The notes: generated by a model from the sequence alone, not told the origin. A stretch of 64,000 nucleotides of DNA from Lobosporangium transversale (GCF_002105155.1 NW_019028982.1:248001-312000); one strand, 5' to 3'; numbered from the stretch's first letter, positions 1 to 15,300 are shown. A program made the numbers and translations.

Positions 1-1539
1 TCTTCCCTAGCCTTTTCTGCAGCCAACTTTTGTAAGCGCTCTTCTTCAGCTGCTTCGAACCCAATCTTCTCGATCCTCTCGGCCTCAGCCCGAGCACGAG
101 CCTCAGCCTCCTCGAAACTGATCGTTCCAGCCTTTTTTGCTCCAAGTTTCATAGGTTTGGATGCTGTGCCAGTTTTACGAGCGGAGGTAAGAGTTGATTT
201 GACAGGTCGTGAGGCAGTTGAAGATGTACGAGCTAGTGAACCAGATCCGAACCCAACAGAGGGAGGGGCAACAAGTTGAGGTGAGGTTGGGTTTGCAGAG
301 GGCTTTGTAGGCTGATTCCAATTTTCAAAAAAGTCATCGTCAGCGTTGGTTGCTGGCACTGAGGTCGATAAAGCAGACTTATTGCTGTCTTCTGAACGTT
401 GCTCGAGGCCATGTTTTCCTGGGTGTCTACATATTTTGTTGATTGATAAAAAGATTAAATATTGCTTCAGTTAGATAAAGGAGAAAAGGAAACATCTAAA
501 AAAGCAAAAAAGGGGGGCCTTACGCAAGCATGTCCTCCTTGACTTTTTGAGCAAGCTTTTCCTTGTAGGCAATGGCAACCTTGCTTGAATACTTTGTCTT
601 TGCATCCTTGGTGTCCGCGCCTGGGTATTTACTAAAGTATTCTCTTGCTGCTGCATTGCCCCCAACAATCATAGTTCGAAGCTGCTCCCATGTCCATTTG
701 TCCAGTACAGTTGATCTAATATAACCGTTAAAATATCAGAAATGAAGGTGGTTGGTTTTGAGTATGTGTGTTTGTGCTTTTTTTTTTTTTTTTTTTTTTT
801 TTTTTTCAAATATGAGAGCTTGATCTAGTTATGGTGCGCGAAGCATAGCGTTCAATAAAAGAGGATCCGCGCACATGTGTATGAAGCGAATATATTGAGG
901 TATTGGTCCATTTTTTCCCATACTGAGCTGGAGTTTTTTTTTTTTTTTTTTTTCTCATTGTTTCAATGCTGTCGAATGAAAGAGTATGCTATCAAATACA
1001 AACTTGCCACGTAAGTCAGCGAATGCTCAACAATCCATTCGAACTTTCATAGTCCTTACCGGACAAAACTGACGTGTGTGCCAAAACTACGATGAAGTGC
1101 GCCACAGTCTGTGCAAAGAAAGATGCCGAATGGAATGCTTGTCCAACAATTTTGGTCAATGCTTGCATGACAGTCGAAGCAGTTCTACATTACATTCATT
1201 ACATTTAAAATTTGATTGATATGTCAGTATGAGCTGACGTTCTATTCCCATGATACACGAAATCAAAAAAGTGCTTTGCTCTATAATTCAGTACGTTGTG
1301 TTGTATCAAATCAAAAGAAGCCCCCCCCTCATAAACTTGAGATGCTTCGATGTTCTCAGTGCTAATATTCAAGTACAGACTGTGACTTGAAGCACAAGAG
1401 CGCTCAATACATGTCATTAAAATAAAAAAATAAATAAAATAAAATAAAAAAAGAAGTAAAAGATATAGACCTTGTTCGCACGGTGCAAAGATAGCTTCTT
1501 GAAGACGTCTTGGATTTCTTGTTTTGTTGGTTCCGCCAT
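1..1539 (-). CDS. GLO3: ArfGAP of the Glo3/ARFGAP2-3 type (partial, 3' end off the left edge)
   Basis: GTPase-activating protein for Arf1, expected to act in COPI vesicle traffic at the Golgi. Exons on the minus strand are 1539-1471, 1184-1060, 715-524 and 426 to the edge, all with GT-AG junctions and continuous frame (270 aa visible). The ATG at 1539 opens MAEPTKQEI. Exon 2 carries the zinc finger (CFDC...CTDC) and the arginine-finger region HRSFGTHVSFVRST. Exon 3 continues with LDKWTWEQLRTMIVGGN. These are family hallmarks of ArfGAP2/3/Glo3. Exon 4 is a Ser/Thr/Ala-rich linker leading into an Ala/Glu/Arg coiled coil, as in Glo3. Oddities: the zinc finger reads CX2CX18CX2C instead of the usual X16, and HRSF replaces HRSL. 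The C-terminal Glo3 motif would lie outside the window. Family assignment is firm; the exact ortholog is inferred. Confidence 0.9.
778..806 (+). repeat. T29 homopolymer in ArfGAP intron 2
   Basis: An uninterrupted run of 29 T on the plus strand, so A on the sense strand, inside the intron between 716 and 1059. A second T20 run lies at 934-953 in the same intron. Both are typical of the homopolymers seen throughout this window. Confidence 0.95.
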
Positions 1540-1791
1540 AATGCTGTGTTTGGGAAATAAGGGTGTAGTCGAGAAGGAATGAGAGGGAAATGAGGAGAGA
1601 CGAACAAGTTTTTTTCTTTAGTTGTTACCCCTCTCTCTTTTCGCTTGCTTTTTTGGGCCTTTTGCAAAAAGTCACGGTACACATGATATTAGAAAGATCT
1701 AGGCTGCAAGGCTGTACAAAACATGAACATCTCCCTAGACTACTAGAAATTGTATTAAAAAGAAAAATACAGCAAGGATTTTGTAACCCAT

Positions 1792-1824
<33 letters not shown>

Positions 1825-1919
1825 TGGCAAAGGGATCTCATCCATGGCATTACGATTGGAAATAAGCTTGGCACAACTTTTGTATTGTAAACATTTTATT
1901 TTTCAATTATATTACTGTA
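1540..1919. other. intergenic: ArfGAP promoter and 3' flank of the four-helix membrane protein
   Basis: The genes on either side are both on the minus strand, so this stretch should hold the ArfGAP promoter and the end of the next transcript. A T26 run lies at 1798-1823. Short reading frames here have no recognisable domain. I see no RNA gene. Confidence 0.6.
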
Positions 1920-2596
1920 TTAGATCTCGTATAACCCATGCTCATACGTGAGTCCGAAACGCTTGTGGAAAGGATAAAGGCGCATACGCACATAGAACCG
2001 CCAAACGACAAAGTACATATACAGGTTGAGTACATAGTCCATTACTAGGCCAAAAATAAAGATCAGGATAAAGGACTCGATCGGGGTACTGCAATAAAAC
2101 GCCGCTGCAGTGCCTTGAGGAGAGTATCCCTTATCATTGACAGCGCCCCAACATTCTGCAGCGATATGTCCCTTGTTCTTTTCGAGTTGATAGGCCATGA
2201 CACCGATACGTGCGGTTGCAAGAAATGCAATCAGCCATTGAATATAGACGAACAGCCTTGTCAGCATGTATGACCACTATTTAGATACAGAAAGAAGGGG
2301 AAAAAAAAAAAACGAGTTGAATTAGATAGGGGGACACATGCATGTATCTTTACATCACACTGGTCAAAATTATAAAGCCCATTTACATTGCAAAGGCCAA
2401 GGAAGGCAAGACCAGCGGTACCAGCTTGAAGGACTGAGAATCCAGCAAAAAGGAGTGCCATGAGCGTGGAAAAGAAATATGGACCCCAAAGGAAGAGTAT
2501 TATAGCGCCAATGCCATTAATTGTCAACACCAATCCGGTGAGCCACATCGCGCCTCCTCGGAGAGGAAAACACAGACAACAATTGTTGCACCACAT
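1920..2596 (-). CDS. small four-helix integral membrane protein, function unknown
   Basis: Two exons, 2596-2354 and 2276-1920, joined in phase 0 across a 77-nt intron (donor GTAAAG, acceptor TAG), give 199 aa. The N-terminus is Cys-rich and short (MWCNNCCLCFPLRGGA). Four hydrophobic segments follow at about residues 16-38, 42-70, 85-105 and 147-172, with a Cys-containing loop before the last helix (AAECWGAV ... FYCSTP). The tail is basic and aromatic (RRFYVRMRLYPFHKRFG-like), suggesting a cytosolic C-terminus. The CC-x-C-FPLR-x-G opening recalls small fungal four-TM proteins of unknown role, but I cannot name a family. Splice continuity and hydrophobic periodicity make it a credible gene. Confidence 0.75.
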
Positions 2597-2974
2597 TTGT
2601 ATAGAATTATCTCTTCAATTGTGTATGTTGACAGGATACAGCTTCACTTGAAGCGAAAACAATGAGTCAGAAAAGTGGTGAAAGGCGATTGATAGCTGTT
2701 AGAAAGAAACAATCAAATGTGCGGAGCAATGGGTGAATAAAAATATAGATAGATCGTTATGAGCGTAGTTTTTTTCCTTTTTTTTTTTTTTTTTGTTGAG
2801 ATTAAAATAAGGTAGTAAAGGACAACTTTTAAGTGAAGTTGGAAGAGGAGAAAACGGAGAAGTGAAGCGGGTGAGGTTATTGGTAAATGAATGCTTCACT
2901 ATTGAAATCAAAGAAAAATGAGAGGGAGAAATAAGTGGAGCGGCGAAGATTATGGCGTTCTTTAAGACTGCAAA

Positions 2975-3005
<31 letters not shown>

Positions 3006-3969
3006 GTAAGGGATCACACTTGGAAGTAGGAGATCATGAAAAGAAGGTAGGAGAAGACAAGGGGGAAAAAGATTCGCAATGATCGTAAAAAATCACAATA
3101 ATGCCGGGGTATTCATGATATTGAGGAAGAGAAGGAGAAGGCAAGAAGAAAAGAGTTGGGGAGTAATGTCCATTAGCATTATATAAAAAAAAAAAAAAAA
3201 AAAAAAGGGATGTTATATGTTTATAAACATGATAACTGTTGGAAACCAGGAGTCGTAGCCATGTGTGCATCGATAGACTGTCGAACAAACACTCTTGACT
3301 CTCTTTTTAAGAGGGATGACATTGTTTGTAAGAAAGTACCTGAATTGACTTGACGTGTGATCTACTTCATCCCAGTTAGTTGACTTCGTAATGACCTTAT
3401 CCATTTAACAGCGCCTTTGTATTTTGAAAAACAAAGATCACAACATCGATTTGGACGTATATTTAGAGGGGCACAGACCAGCTGACAACAGAAAAGTGTG
3501 GCGTGTATGACAAGACTAAAGTGACAGAACGCGATGTGCCCCTATTTTCTGCATCCTCTGACCCTTGACCTGCATGGACTGGGTCGATGAAATCATCGTT
3601 GGAGTTACAAGCTTTCCTTCCTCCCCATCCAAGCAGACAATCCTTCGTTAAATAGTATTTATAATAGAGACCGATGGCGAACAAAAGCCCATTTTTAGCC
3701 ATTCTTCTCTCACAAAAGAAAAAAAATAAAAAGCTCTTACAAGAACACACGATGTTGCTGAACATGTGCATGTAGAAGCAGTGCCTCTAATGTGGCGGGT
3801 CTTCGTCTCTTTGCATGAAACTATATTATCCATATTATCCTGGGAAATTATTAAACTAAAACATGTTGCTTTATTGATTTACAAATCATCTTTTTTCTTC
3901 ACAGAGGTTCATCATCTCATCAGCTTTGCTTCACACCAATCATAAGGCTCCTCAAAGCAAAACAACGCC
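2597..3969. other. divergent intergenic region
   Basis: It separates the minus-strand membrane protein from the plus-strand GIY-YIG gene, so it should contain both promoters. It holds A22 runs at 2972-2993 and 3185-3206 and several short spurious frames, the longest about 100 codons at 3463-3771 on the minus strand with no recognisable features. Nothing else is supportable. Confidence 0.6.
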
Positions 3970-5738
3970 ATGACAAACTCTGCTGCATCTGCCAGTACAA
4001 CCAGCGCAGACAGCAACTCTGGGCGGTGTAAGGCCATTGCCATCTCCACCGGACAGCGATGCTCTCGCAGTGGCAAGCTCGACGGGTACTGCTCAGAAAA
4101 ACATAAGCAGCAGGCTAATACCACCAACGGCCTTTGGGGAATCGGGCGCCAGCCAGGCGCGTCTCCATTCACGGACTCGGAGGGGGAATCTCATCCGGCC
4201 CCTACAGACACATCCAAAAAATCAAAGACTAGTAAGGCCCTCAAGGCCTTGGGTATAAAGAAAACTGCCGACGCCGAGGATATTGCAACCCCAGCTTCAG
4301 CTCCGGCACCAGTCCCAGTCCCAACCCCAGCCCCAACTTCAGCACCTGCACCGTCATCTGCCAATGCCCCATCGCATACTTCTGCTTCCAAAATAACTAA
4401 GGTTGAAAAGCCGTCTCCTGCTGCCAGGAAGGCGCCAACTACAAAAAAGAAGACAACAGCGCCCAGGAACACCAGAAGCAAGAAGAAGGTTATTGAATCC
4501 TCAGATGAGTTTGAGCCTGAATCTGATGATGACTATAAGCCATCTGATAGCGATGATTATGATAGTGATTCATACTCGGATGACATTGATGACGATGATG
4601 ATGACGATGATGATGACGATGTAGACGAGCTTACAGGAAAACTAGCGTCAGTCAAAATCAAGTCCGGTGACCCTACCTTGCCTCCTTCTACCAACAATTC
4701 TTCACCACTCAGTACCAAGGTCAAACGCACAAAGTCTAAAATTTTCACTACTAATGCGGTCTTGGCTCCACCCAAGAACAAGACAAAAGCAACTTCAGTG
4801 GCGGGTCGTCCTACAGGTGGTTTTTGGGTGCCTGCACCACCTCCTGTAACAATCCCTGAATCCACAAAGAAGATCCTTGCGTCTGTAAAGGATCGACTGG
4901 GATTGGATGAGAGCACTAGCGATGTTGCTGCAGTGGGAGGATCCCAGACTGCTCAAGAAAAGAAATCTTCTGGATTTTTTAAATACCATGCCCGTGTGCA
5001 CAACTACTTATTCTCAAATGATGATGATGATGATGTTGTAAACCCAGACTCTAAGCGTGCTGCTGTTAGGAGAATGTTCAAGTCATTTTTCCACAAGATG
5101 AAAGGATCTGACTCGGAGGGTGAAATTCCTTATCAAAAGCCCTTACCTCAGGTACCAGCTGGAAAAACAATTGGAAGTGGTCCTCAACCACGCAAGTCGC
5201 ATGGTAGCGCCGTCAATTCAGTTATACAAGATATCCAGGATCTATCAATCAAATCAGAAGAAGATGAGGTTCCTAATCAATGCCATGGATTTAATTCTAA
5301 TGGACACCGATGCAAACGCAAGGTCAAGCTGGATAGACCCATGGAGAAGGGTGAAGTGCTGATGTGCCATGACCATGAGGTGAATGAGGATGAGGAGGTT
5401 GTTGTTCATATCGAGGGCAAGGGAGGTGTATTATTGCAATGGATGGATCTTTCTGGTAAATACTTTTATGTTTTTCGCCTCACTTTTTGTGTGTATGTTC
5501 GTTTGTGCCTTCAAACCTATTTAAAAGATTCATGTTTACACACAATTATTTAGTATGGGTCAATCCCAACCTTCCCGATTATGTCCAAAACAAACTTCGG
5601 AGAGCCATGGAGAGGCCTGTCTCTGACACAGACAAACCCGGCTACATTTACGCGTACCAATTGATTGAAAGTAAGCTCCATTCATCATCTTTGTTCAGCA
5701 TAAACCTAGACAAGTAGTATATCCCTAAATGCAGTTCC

Positions 5739-5772
<34 letters not shown>

Positions 5773-6210
5773 GCAGCACGTCTCACAGACACCCACACAC
5801 TGTTCAAAGTTGGCCGCACTGATAATATTTTCCGCCGTATGAGTGAATGGTCTGACAAATGTGGCTCTCCTCCTCGTTTGATCGAAGTCTTCCCAGAGCA
5901 AGGATCTCTTGCACCCAAGGATGAAAGCGATCTGTCAGAAATAGCCACTAAGACTGCAGGTGATAATGAGGTGACTGGTCTACGATGCCGATATGCCCAC
6001 AGGGTTGAACGATTGATTCATATTGAATTGAAGCCTTTTCATGACAAGGACCATGTCTGCGCATGCAAGACTAACCACCGTGAGTGGTTCAAGGTCCCAC
6101 ACCAACCTGGACTAAGTGATTCGCAGCAGATGAAGCAGGCGTGGGGTCAGATCCGAAGAGTGATTGTGCACTGGATGGCTTACATGGAGCATGTCTATGG
6201 GCCCGGGTAA
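3970..6210 (+). CDS. Mug113-like protein with T5orf172 (GIY-YIG) domain and two Cys/His knuckles
   Basis: Three exons (3970-5455, 5554-5670, 5777-6210) join in frame to give 678 aa. The C-terminal domain starts with PGYIYAYQLIE (about 525-534) and continues TLFKVGRT and RRMSEWSDKCG. This is the YIY...KVGRT signature of the T5orf172/DUF1766 branch of the GIY-YIG superfamily, found in S. pombe Mug113 and many fungal proteins. A basic helix and a Cys pair (VCACKTNHREW) follow. The N-terminal half is disordered: a Cys/His knuckle at about 19-45 (GRCKAIAISTGQRC ... YCSEKH), a Pro/Ala repeat (about 100-130), a basic stretch, then an Asp/Glu tract (about 178-218). A second knuckle with the same spacing logic lies at about 436-470 (NQCHGFNSNGHRC ... 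MCHDH), just before the nuclease-like fold. Basic and acidic tracts suggest a nuclear protein. Nuclease activity is unproven in this branch. A T28 run lies before the last acceptor. Confidence 0.85.
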
Positions 6211-7074
6211 GAACACCTGCTCCGATTCCCTGGCATAGCCATTATCAGTGCCATAGTCAAGATTTGTTCTATAGATTAAATTAAACCAGACCAACAATTA
6301 TAATTGCACAATCATAATGTCTCTTTTGGGGTCCTTCTTTTTGAGTACATGTGACACATGAAGATAGACATCGTTTGTGTGCCAGGAGATTTCGGTCATA
6401 ATTTCAGGGATCGATACTAAGAGTGGAACCTCAGCGAATAGTGAACAATGACCTTGCCAGACAGACAAGGATCATGAAAAAAGGATGGGATTATTCTTGA
6501 GGAATGCGTGGATGAGCAGAAAGTACTGGCGCAATTTGGATGAAGTTCAAATGTTTCTAAAAATTCATCTTTTCTAAATTAGATTCAGTTGATTAACAAG
6601 GCAGGCAATACAAGACAAGGTAAGCAAAGAATTGATCCTTAAGAGGGATAGGATATCAGGCCATCTCGGTGATCAGCGCATGCTGATCGAACGATGATTG
6701 GCTGGTAGTAAAATGGCGCCTTTGTGTGACTGAGAACCTGCTATCTGTCCGTTCGGGTATATACGATACGGAATTGCATTGCTGTGATGGCTCTAGCGAG
6801 CTTTCCTTTACGCAACGCGTAGTTTTGAAAGGGAAAAAAAAAGTGGCCTGATTGAGTATGCTGGTATGTTGATCATAGCTCAAGGAAATGGAATTTGTAC
6901 ACATTCGTTGAAAGCTGCACTCAGCCTCCTTGAATGGACTGTTTTCCGTGTACAAAAAGGAGGTTGGGCGATCCAACCGCTAATCTCTTTTTCAAACCAG
7001 CAACCGCATTCAAAAAGATCTCTTCACTCCATCTCTTTGTCACTATCATTATCACACCATTACCATCACCGACC
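6211..7074. other. intergenic between the GIY-YIG gene and the thiolase
   Basis: Both flanking genes are on the plus strand, so this holds the GIY-YIG 3' UTR and the thiolase promoter and 5' UTR. The last 80 bases are rich in pyrimidine and CACC/TCACC triplets. Short frames on both strands (about 106 and 70 codons) lack any recognisable domain. Confidence 0.6.
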
Positions 7075-9205
<2,131 letters not shown>

Positions 9206-9212
9206 ATATCCA

Positions 9213-9218
9213 AATAAA
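9213..9218 (+). terminator. AATAAA polyadenylation-like signal of the thiolase
   Basis: A canonical AATAAA lies 8 nt after the thiolase stop, followed by ATT/ATC triplet repeats. The convergent helicase gene ends at 9312, so the two 3' UTRs must be short or overlapping. Confidence 0.5.
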
Positions 9219-9311
9219 GGATTTATTATTATTACAATTATTATTATTATTAGTGTTATCATCATCATCATTATTATTATTCTCAGAGATTAATCTTCGC
9301 CATATTATCCC

Positions 9312-12300
9312 CTAACGACGACCTCTCAATCTCTCAAACTCTGCATCAATGGTGTTGTCGCCAAGTAGTGTATGATGCCCTCCTCCGACATTTGCTCCAC
9401 ATTCAGGGCAACGCGATTGCTCCATCGCCATTCCACACTCCCCAATTACATACTAAAAAAAAAAAAAAAAAAATAGATATGGTCAACTCTCTTTGTGATG
9501 ACAGAGTGGTCTGCTCATTTGGAGCTGCAAATGATATCAAAAATTTAGACTTACTGTATGGCCATTAGGACATCGGTACCAGCGTCCTGTTCCATGCAAG
9601 GTTTGCTCCACAGCCCTGATCAGCTCTATTTTTTCCTCGTCTGTCACTGGTGTATAGATACTTTCACCTTTCGCGCTCGTGACTGCCAAAACCATCTTCT
9701 TCATGATGCTCTCTGCCTTTTCATTGCATTCAGGTCGGATACCAAGAGGACAGTTAGTCTTAATCTCCTGATACTCCTCCATGAACTCCGCTTGTAGTTT
9801 GTCAGCCTCCTCAAGCCTTTGTGTCCTACTGTTTTCTTCAGATGGCAAGGGTTTCCGACCTAACCACTCTGCTCTTTTACAAATCAACTCCATGTGCATA
9901 ATGCGGGAGTATGCAACACTTCTTTCATATTTACCGTTCAAAGCTGCTTCCTTGAACTTGATAGCATGAAGACTTGCGCATCGAATCAAATCTCCAATAA
10001 ACCAGTACCAGCCTGATGAGGTACCAACTTTCTCAAGCACAGCAAGCGCAGAACCAAGGATAAAGATCAAAGCGTTAGTGCATTCCTGCAGCGAATCTAC
10101 AAATGATGAGCCGCCGTGTCCGTCCCGAGGAAGGCCACATTCTACAATACAGGCCTGGACCACATCTGAAGCAGTCTGAGCGCCTTCAGGAATATGTTCT
10201 TGGATCGCAGAGCCGGTTTCTGGGCTGAAAGAAGGTGCAGTTTTTATGCGGTACAAATGGGAGACTGCAGCATCAAACAGCCGTTTCGTAGGTGATGCAC
10301 AAGATTGTTTATAAATCTTCTTGAAACCATTTAATGATCTTATGGTTTCATCGATCAACTTCCGCCATCCTTTCTCATGCTCTTCTGAAATGCCATAAAT
10401 AGCAATGGCGCCAACGTCGCTATTTGGAAACGCAGCCAAGGGAGCAGAGTACTTCCCAAGGAGACAGGATGTCTCTGGCGGAGGCTCATTAGGCTGTGGA
10501 GGGTCATTATGCAGTCGAGAAGCAGGTGCTGCGAGTGATTTGATAAACTCTTCACGATTCTGATCCATACGAGCTTGAGCCACATCAAATCCCTGCTTTG
10601 CTTCTTTCATCGCCTTAGCTTGTTGTACCTGAAACTTTTTTGATCGCTGAGACAGCTGTGCATACTTGATACGACGCCCATAGCGGTAGATCCCAGTGAT
10701 AGGTTTGCGACAAAGAGTGCAAGCAACCTGAGCAACCTCTTCACCTGGAAGGCTCTTCGTGTCAAGGTAGGTCGTCTCGCCAGTCCTCTGATCTGTAGTT
10801 ACCCGATAGTAATTCTGCATCTCCATCATACCATCAAGGCTTGAGGCCGTCAAAGCGTGCCCACATTTCATGACCAGAATGGGATCCTCGTTTACGTCGG
10901 TCTCATCCAGAGATTGTTGCATAATTACATCAACAATCATCTCCATCGTCTTTGGGTTCTTGCATTCGACGCAGAACTCCTTGCTTGGGCATTTTTCCCC
11001 ACAAATAGATGGACAGCGATGACCGCATTGCAGTGCCTTTTCGCAGCGCTTGTTGCAGGGAAGTCGATCACAGGGTGCGCCACAAGGCATGTTGCATTGA
11101 CCTTCATGGCGACAAGCCCAAGTGCAACGCTTACAACAGGCAGCACATGGTTTATCGCATTTCTCCTTGCATGTGAAGTGATCACATGCAATCTCGCATC
11201 TCTCCCCACAAGGCGGACAGGAAGTTCCTTTATGACATTTTGTTGCGCACGCATGTCCGCAGAACTGATTTTTGCCGCATTTGGTAAGGCATTTGCCATG
11301 GTTGGTCCGTACGACCACCACGGGCACAGGCAGTCTATCTTCCTTGGCCTTGGGATCAGCGGAGGCCTTCTGGCACTCTGAGCATGGCCTAGTACAGGAA
11401 TGTCCACATGGGAGGTTACATTTGCAAGGCGCAGCGCACGAAACCAACGATGGGTCTCGATAACATTCCATGGTCATTTCGTGCTCGCAAGTTGGCAACT
11501 TCCGTGTGACTCTGACTCTGCAGACAATCTTTGAGGGGTCTTTGGCTTCCCAACAACGTGGCTGCTCATAAATATGACCGCATGGGAGGACAAGAGGTGC
11601 TACTATCTCCAAACAATTGCCACATTTTTCGCCGCATCGCTTCGGGCATACATGTTGACAAATTGGATGAAGACGTGGGCAAGCCTCAAAACACTTGACA
11701 AGCAAATGCTCCATGTCGTCCGGGTGGCCTATTTTCAAAGAATGGAAACGAAAGCAGAAGTTAATATGATATCGTAGGACAAATTCAATAATAAAATACA
11801 TCAGATATTTCTGGTATCGTGGGCTCACAATGTAAGGGGCAGACATGTCCACAAGGCATGTTACTCCCGCATGATAAGGTGCAGCCTCCATTGGGTGAAA
11901 CAATCTTGAATCCATCAGGCTCTGTTACGATGTTTTGAGCCTCCGGATGGTTCTTGCAGACGAGCGGGAAACCGTCTCCAATGCGATCATATTGTTGCAA
12001 TTCTCGCATTATTTGTGGCCAAATCCCCTTTTTCGCGTTCTCCATAAGGCCTGCGTTGCCAATGATATACATCCCATGCTGAGCTCGCGAGAGAAGGACG
12101 TTCGTGCGATTAGGAGACTTGAGAAAGCCAATAGAGCTAGATCCTGTCAAAGTCCCGTTATCGTTGACATTGCTGCGAACAAGAGATATGATCACAATCT
12201 TTGCCTCTTCTCCCTATCATAGCAAATAAGCAATGTTACAGATCATCCATAACAATCAGCTGCCATTCAAGGTATGTTTAAAATAATAAACGAGAAGGGT

Positions 12301-15300
12301 ATCATTGTTAATACGAGCTTGTACCTGGTAATTGTCGATTGTACGCAAGGTGAGGTGACTTTGTAATCCAATTTTTTTGATACCAACATGTTCATTGATA
12401 CCAAGGCTGGAAGTAGTATTCCCTTCTCCCTTTTCTTCGTCTTTCATATCCAACTGTTCCTGATCGCGCTCATCAATCATGAGCATAAAACTTTGTCGGA
12501 GTTTATCTCTGAGCTTCGATAGCTGACCGAGGTAAGGTGTCAAGACAGCAATGTCTCCTGGTTTATCATATCCATTTTTGATGAGGTACTTTGCTAGTGC
12601 TTCGATCATGTTGACTTCAAATGAATTGGCGAAGGATTGCATACCGTATTCGTCCTTGCTATCTTCTGCGTGTTGATGGTCCATGAAAAATAGGTTTGCA
12701 CCTAAACCATTAACAGGAGGATATTGGAAAACTCTCTCTCCATCTACTAGATGCGGGTATAGCGTATTCCTGATTAGACTAGAGATCTCGGGCCGCATGC
12801 GTCTCTGAATAGTCAAATGTGACATTGGCAGAGGATTGGTCGCAGTGACTAGACGCTCGAACAAAGACTTATCCAAATTATAGTTTTGTCCAATCGCAGA
12901 CTCCGTTGAGAGGTTATAGGTCTCAATGGAAGGGCGTAGCTGGAGGTGATCGCCGATGAGAATCAAATGTTGAGTCGAGACAGAGAGAGTGGCCAGGATA
13001 TGTGATTCTAGGACCTCCCCTGCCTCCTCACAGATGATAATTTTGGGTGCGACAGCGCTTATCAAAGTCTGGTGCTTGGCCGCTCCATTGGTTGTCATCC
13101 CGATGACATCTGTTTCTTTGAGAATACCCCGACGAATGTCATCAAAGGCATCACTTTTAAGTTGATCTGCTTTCTCAATTTGCTGCAAGAGATTTGATAA
13201 TTCATGCACCATTGCCTCCTGTATCTCTGGCCTCCATTTCTCTTGTAGGCGTTCTCGCTCTTTTAATGACATGTCCCATATATTGCCTGTAAGCAAATGG
13301 ATGGGACGGTTCGTGTCTGGGATATGGTGCAATATTGGGCCACGCGGCCTCAGTCGTGAAAAGTTCGAGTCAAGCGCAGCAAACTTGTTGGAGCCTGCTT
13401 GCACCTGGCTTCTAAAATCCTCTATGAGTTTTTCGTTCGCTTTCCTTTTATCTTCGATATCAACTCCAGAGATCCATCTCTTATACACTCCACCAACTTT
13501 CTTTCCTCCTACAACTGTAAATCCATCATCAGCTAATTCATCGTCGTCCCCTTGGTAACCTGGCTGTCTGTCAAATTGCTCAAACAGATCAGGATAGCTT
13601 ACAAAAAGGTAAGGCTCAACATATTCCCATTCCAGTTCCTCAGAGCGGAGCGCCTTTTCCAGCTTCTTGACCTTCTCGCAGGCATTTTCCCAAGCTACAT
13701 GGGCTGTACGAAGGGACTGTCGAACGCCAAAAGAGCGATCGCGACTTTTCATTAGGCTCTCTAGATTGTAATCCTCCAGTCTTTCAGACTTAGACCGAGC
13801 TCCTACTCGAACGATTTTCGTTATTTTTTTGTCAAGCAAGTGCTCCAAGAATTGGTCTAGCGCGTGATTCGTGTAGCAGATACATAGAATCGGTCCACAG
13901 TTCATGGCGGTTTTGTTATGTAAAAGAACTTCCATCAAATCAACACCAATCTTAGTTTTTCCGGTTCCAGGAGGTCTAGAGCGAGGTATGGTCATAACTG
14001 TCAGTAAAAATCAAATATGAAGCGTCACTTCTGTCTCAATAGAGAAAGGATCATATGCATGAATTAATGGCAGAAAAGAAGTAAAAAAAAAAAAAATTAC
14101 CCGCTGATCAATGCTACCTCCCGACATAAAGTCTCGACCAAGGCTTCGGCTTGGGTGTCATCGAGAGTACTGTATCTCTGTAGGGCACGCTTAGAGTTCA
14201 TGATAGAGTTGGGGTCAGACACATCCAACCGTTGCTGTTGGCCATTTAATACTACGGACAGATCAAATGTGAATCCTGGGGCCCGAGAATACAACGGCGG
14301 GTCGACGAGGACATTTCCAGATTGTTGCATAACTGTTTCGTCTGCTTTGCTTGGTGCAATGTACTTTCCAAAGGGAAGGGAGGCTGGCATACAGAGTTGA
14401 AGTGCTTTCAGAATAGGTCTATACGATTCGAAGAAACCACCCATAGACTCAACAAGGAACCACTGTTCTTGACTGGGTTGAGTAGTAGTAGATCTGATTA
14501 TGGTGATGTATTGAATGGGATCAGCTAGGGAGATGTGAATATGGGCAAATTTCTCATCTTTTGCCAGGTCATCTGTTTCCCGTCTTGTAATAACTCCCAG
14601 AATCATTTGAAACGGTAATCCATCATCATTCATACGGTCCTCTATTCGCCGGGCAATACACACAAGGGCTCCCTTCATCAGTCGGCGACGCGATCGTTCC
14701 CAAAATTCCATTCGTCGTTTCTTGGGAGAGTCTACTACTTGTGGCGGTTGTGCAAAAGCAACTTCAACAGAACCGCTGAGTTGTTTGGTGCATGCCAGGC
14801 CCATAAACTGGACATTGCCATAGACGTTCAGACTGACGTTATTGTCAAGGTGCTTCCGCAATTCCTTTTGCTTTAGCAAGAGTCCTTCTTGGCCTTTTTT
14901 AATCCTTTCCAGTGCAGACAAAAATCCCATCACACCTTTCCGCAGAGAATCCATTAAATCCTCGCGGTAAAGACGAAAATGAATGTCCAATTGTCGCCTC
15001 CAACCTGGGGGTATAAAATGTGGCGCATCCGGAATATCATTTGAAGGTAAGAAAGGTGGGCGATAGCAGATGATCTCGCTCATAGTCGGAAGCAAGGTGA
15101 TTTGCGATATTTCAGTCTTATCGTTGTCATGACGTGGTCCATCCTTGGAGAGATGTCCTGGAGGATCATAAGCCATGGCAAGGTTTACCATATTTGGGCC
15201 GCGAGCCCTGTTTGCTCGCTTTTCCAAAAGATTTGTAATAGAATCAATGGATTCGATAGTGATATCTTGTGCATCAATGATGATTTCTTGGAGCCTATTG

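Noticed and set aside
10857-11407. A 174-codon plus-strand frame and a 156-codon alternative minus-strand frame over the zinc-finger part of the helicase gene
   Set aside because: They are shadow frames of the Cys-rich NFX1 repeats, with no independent start context or domain. The helicase frame explains the sequence fully.
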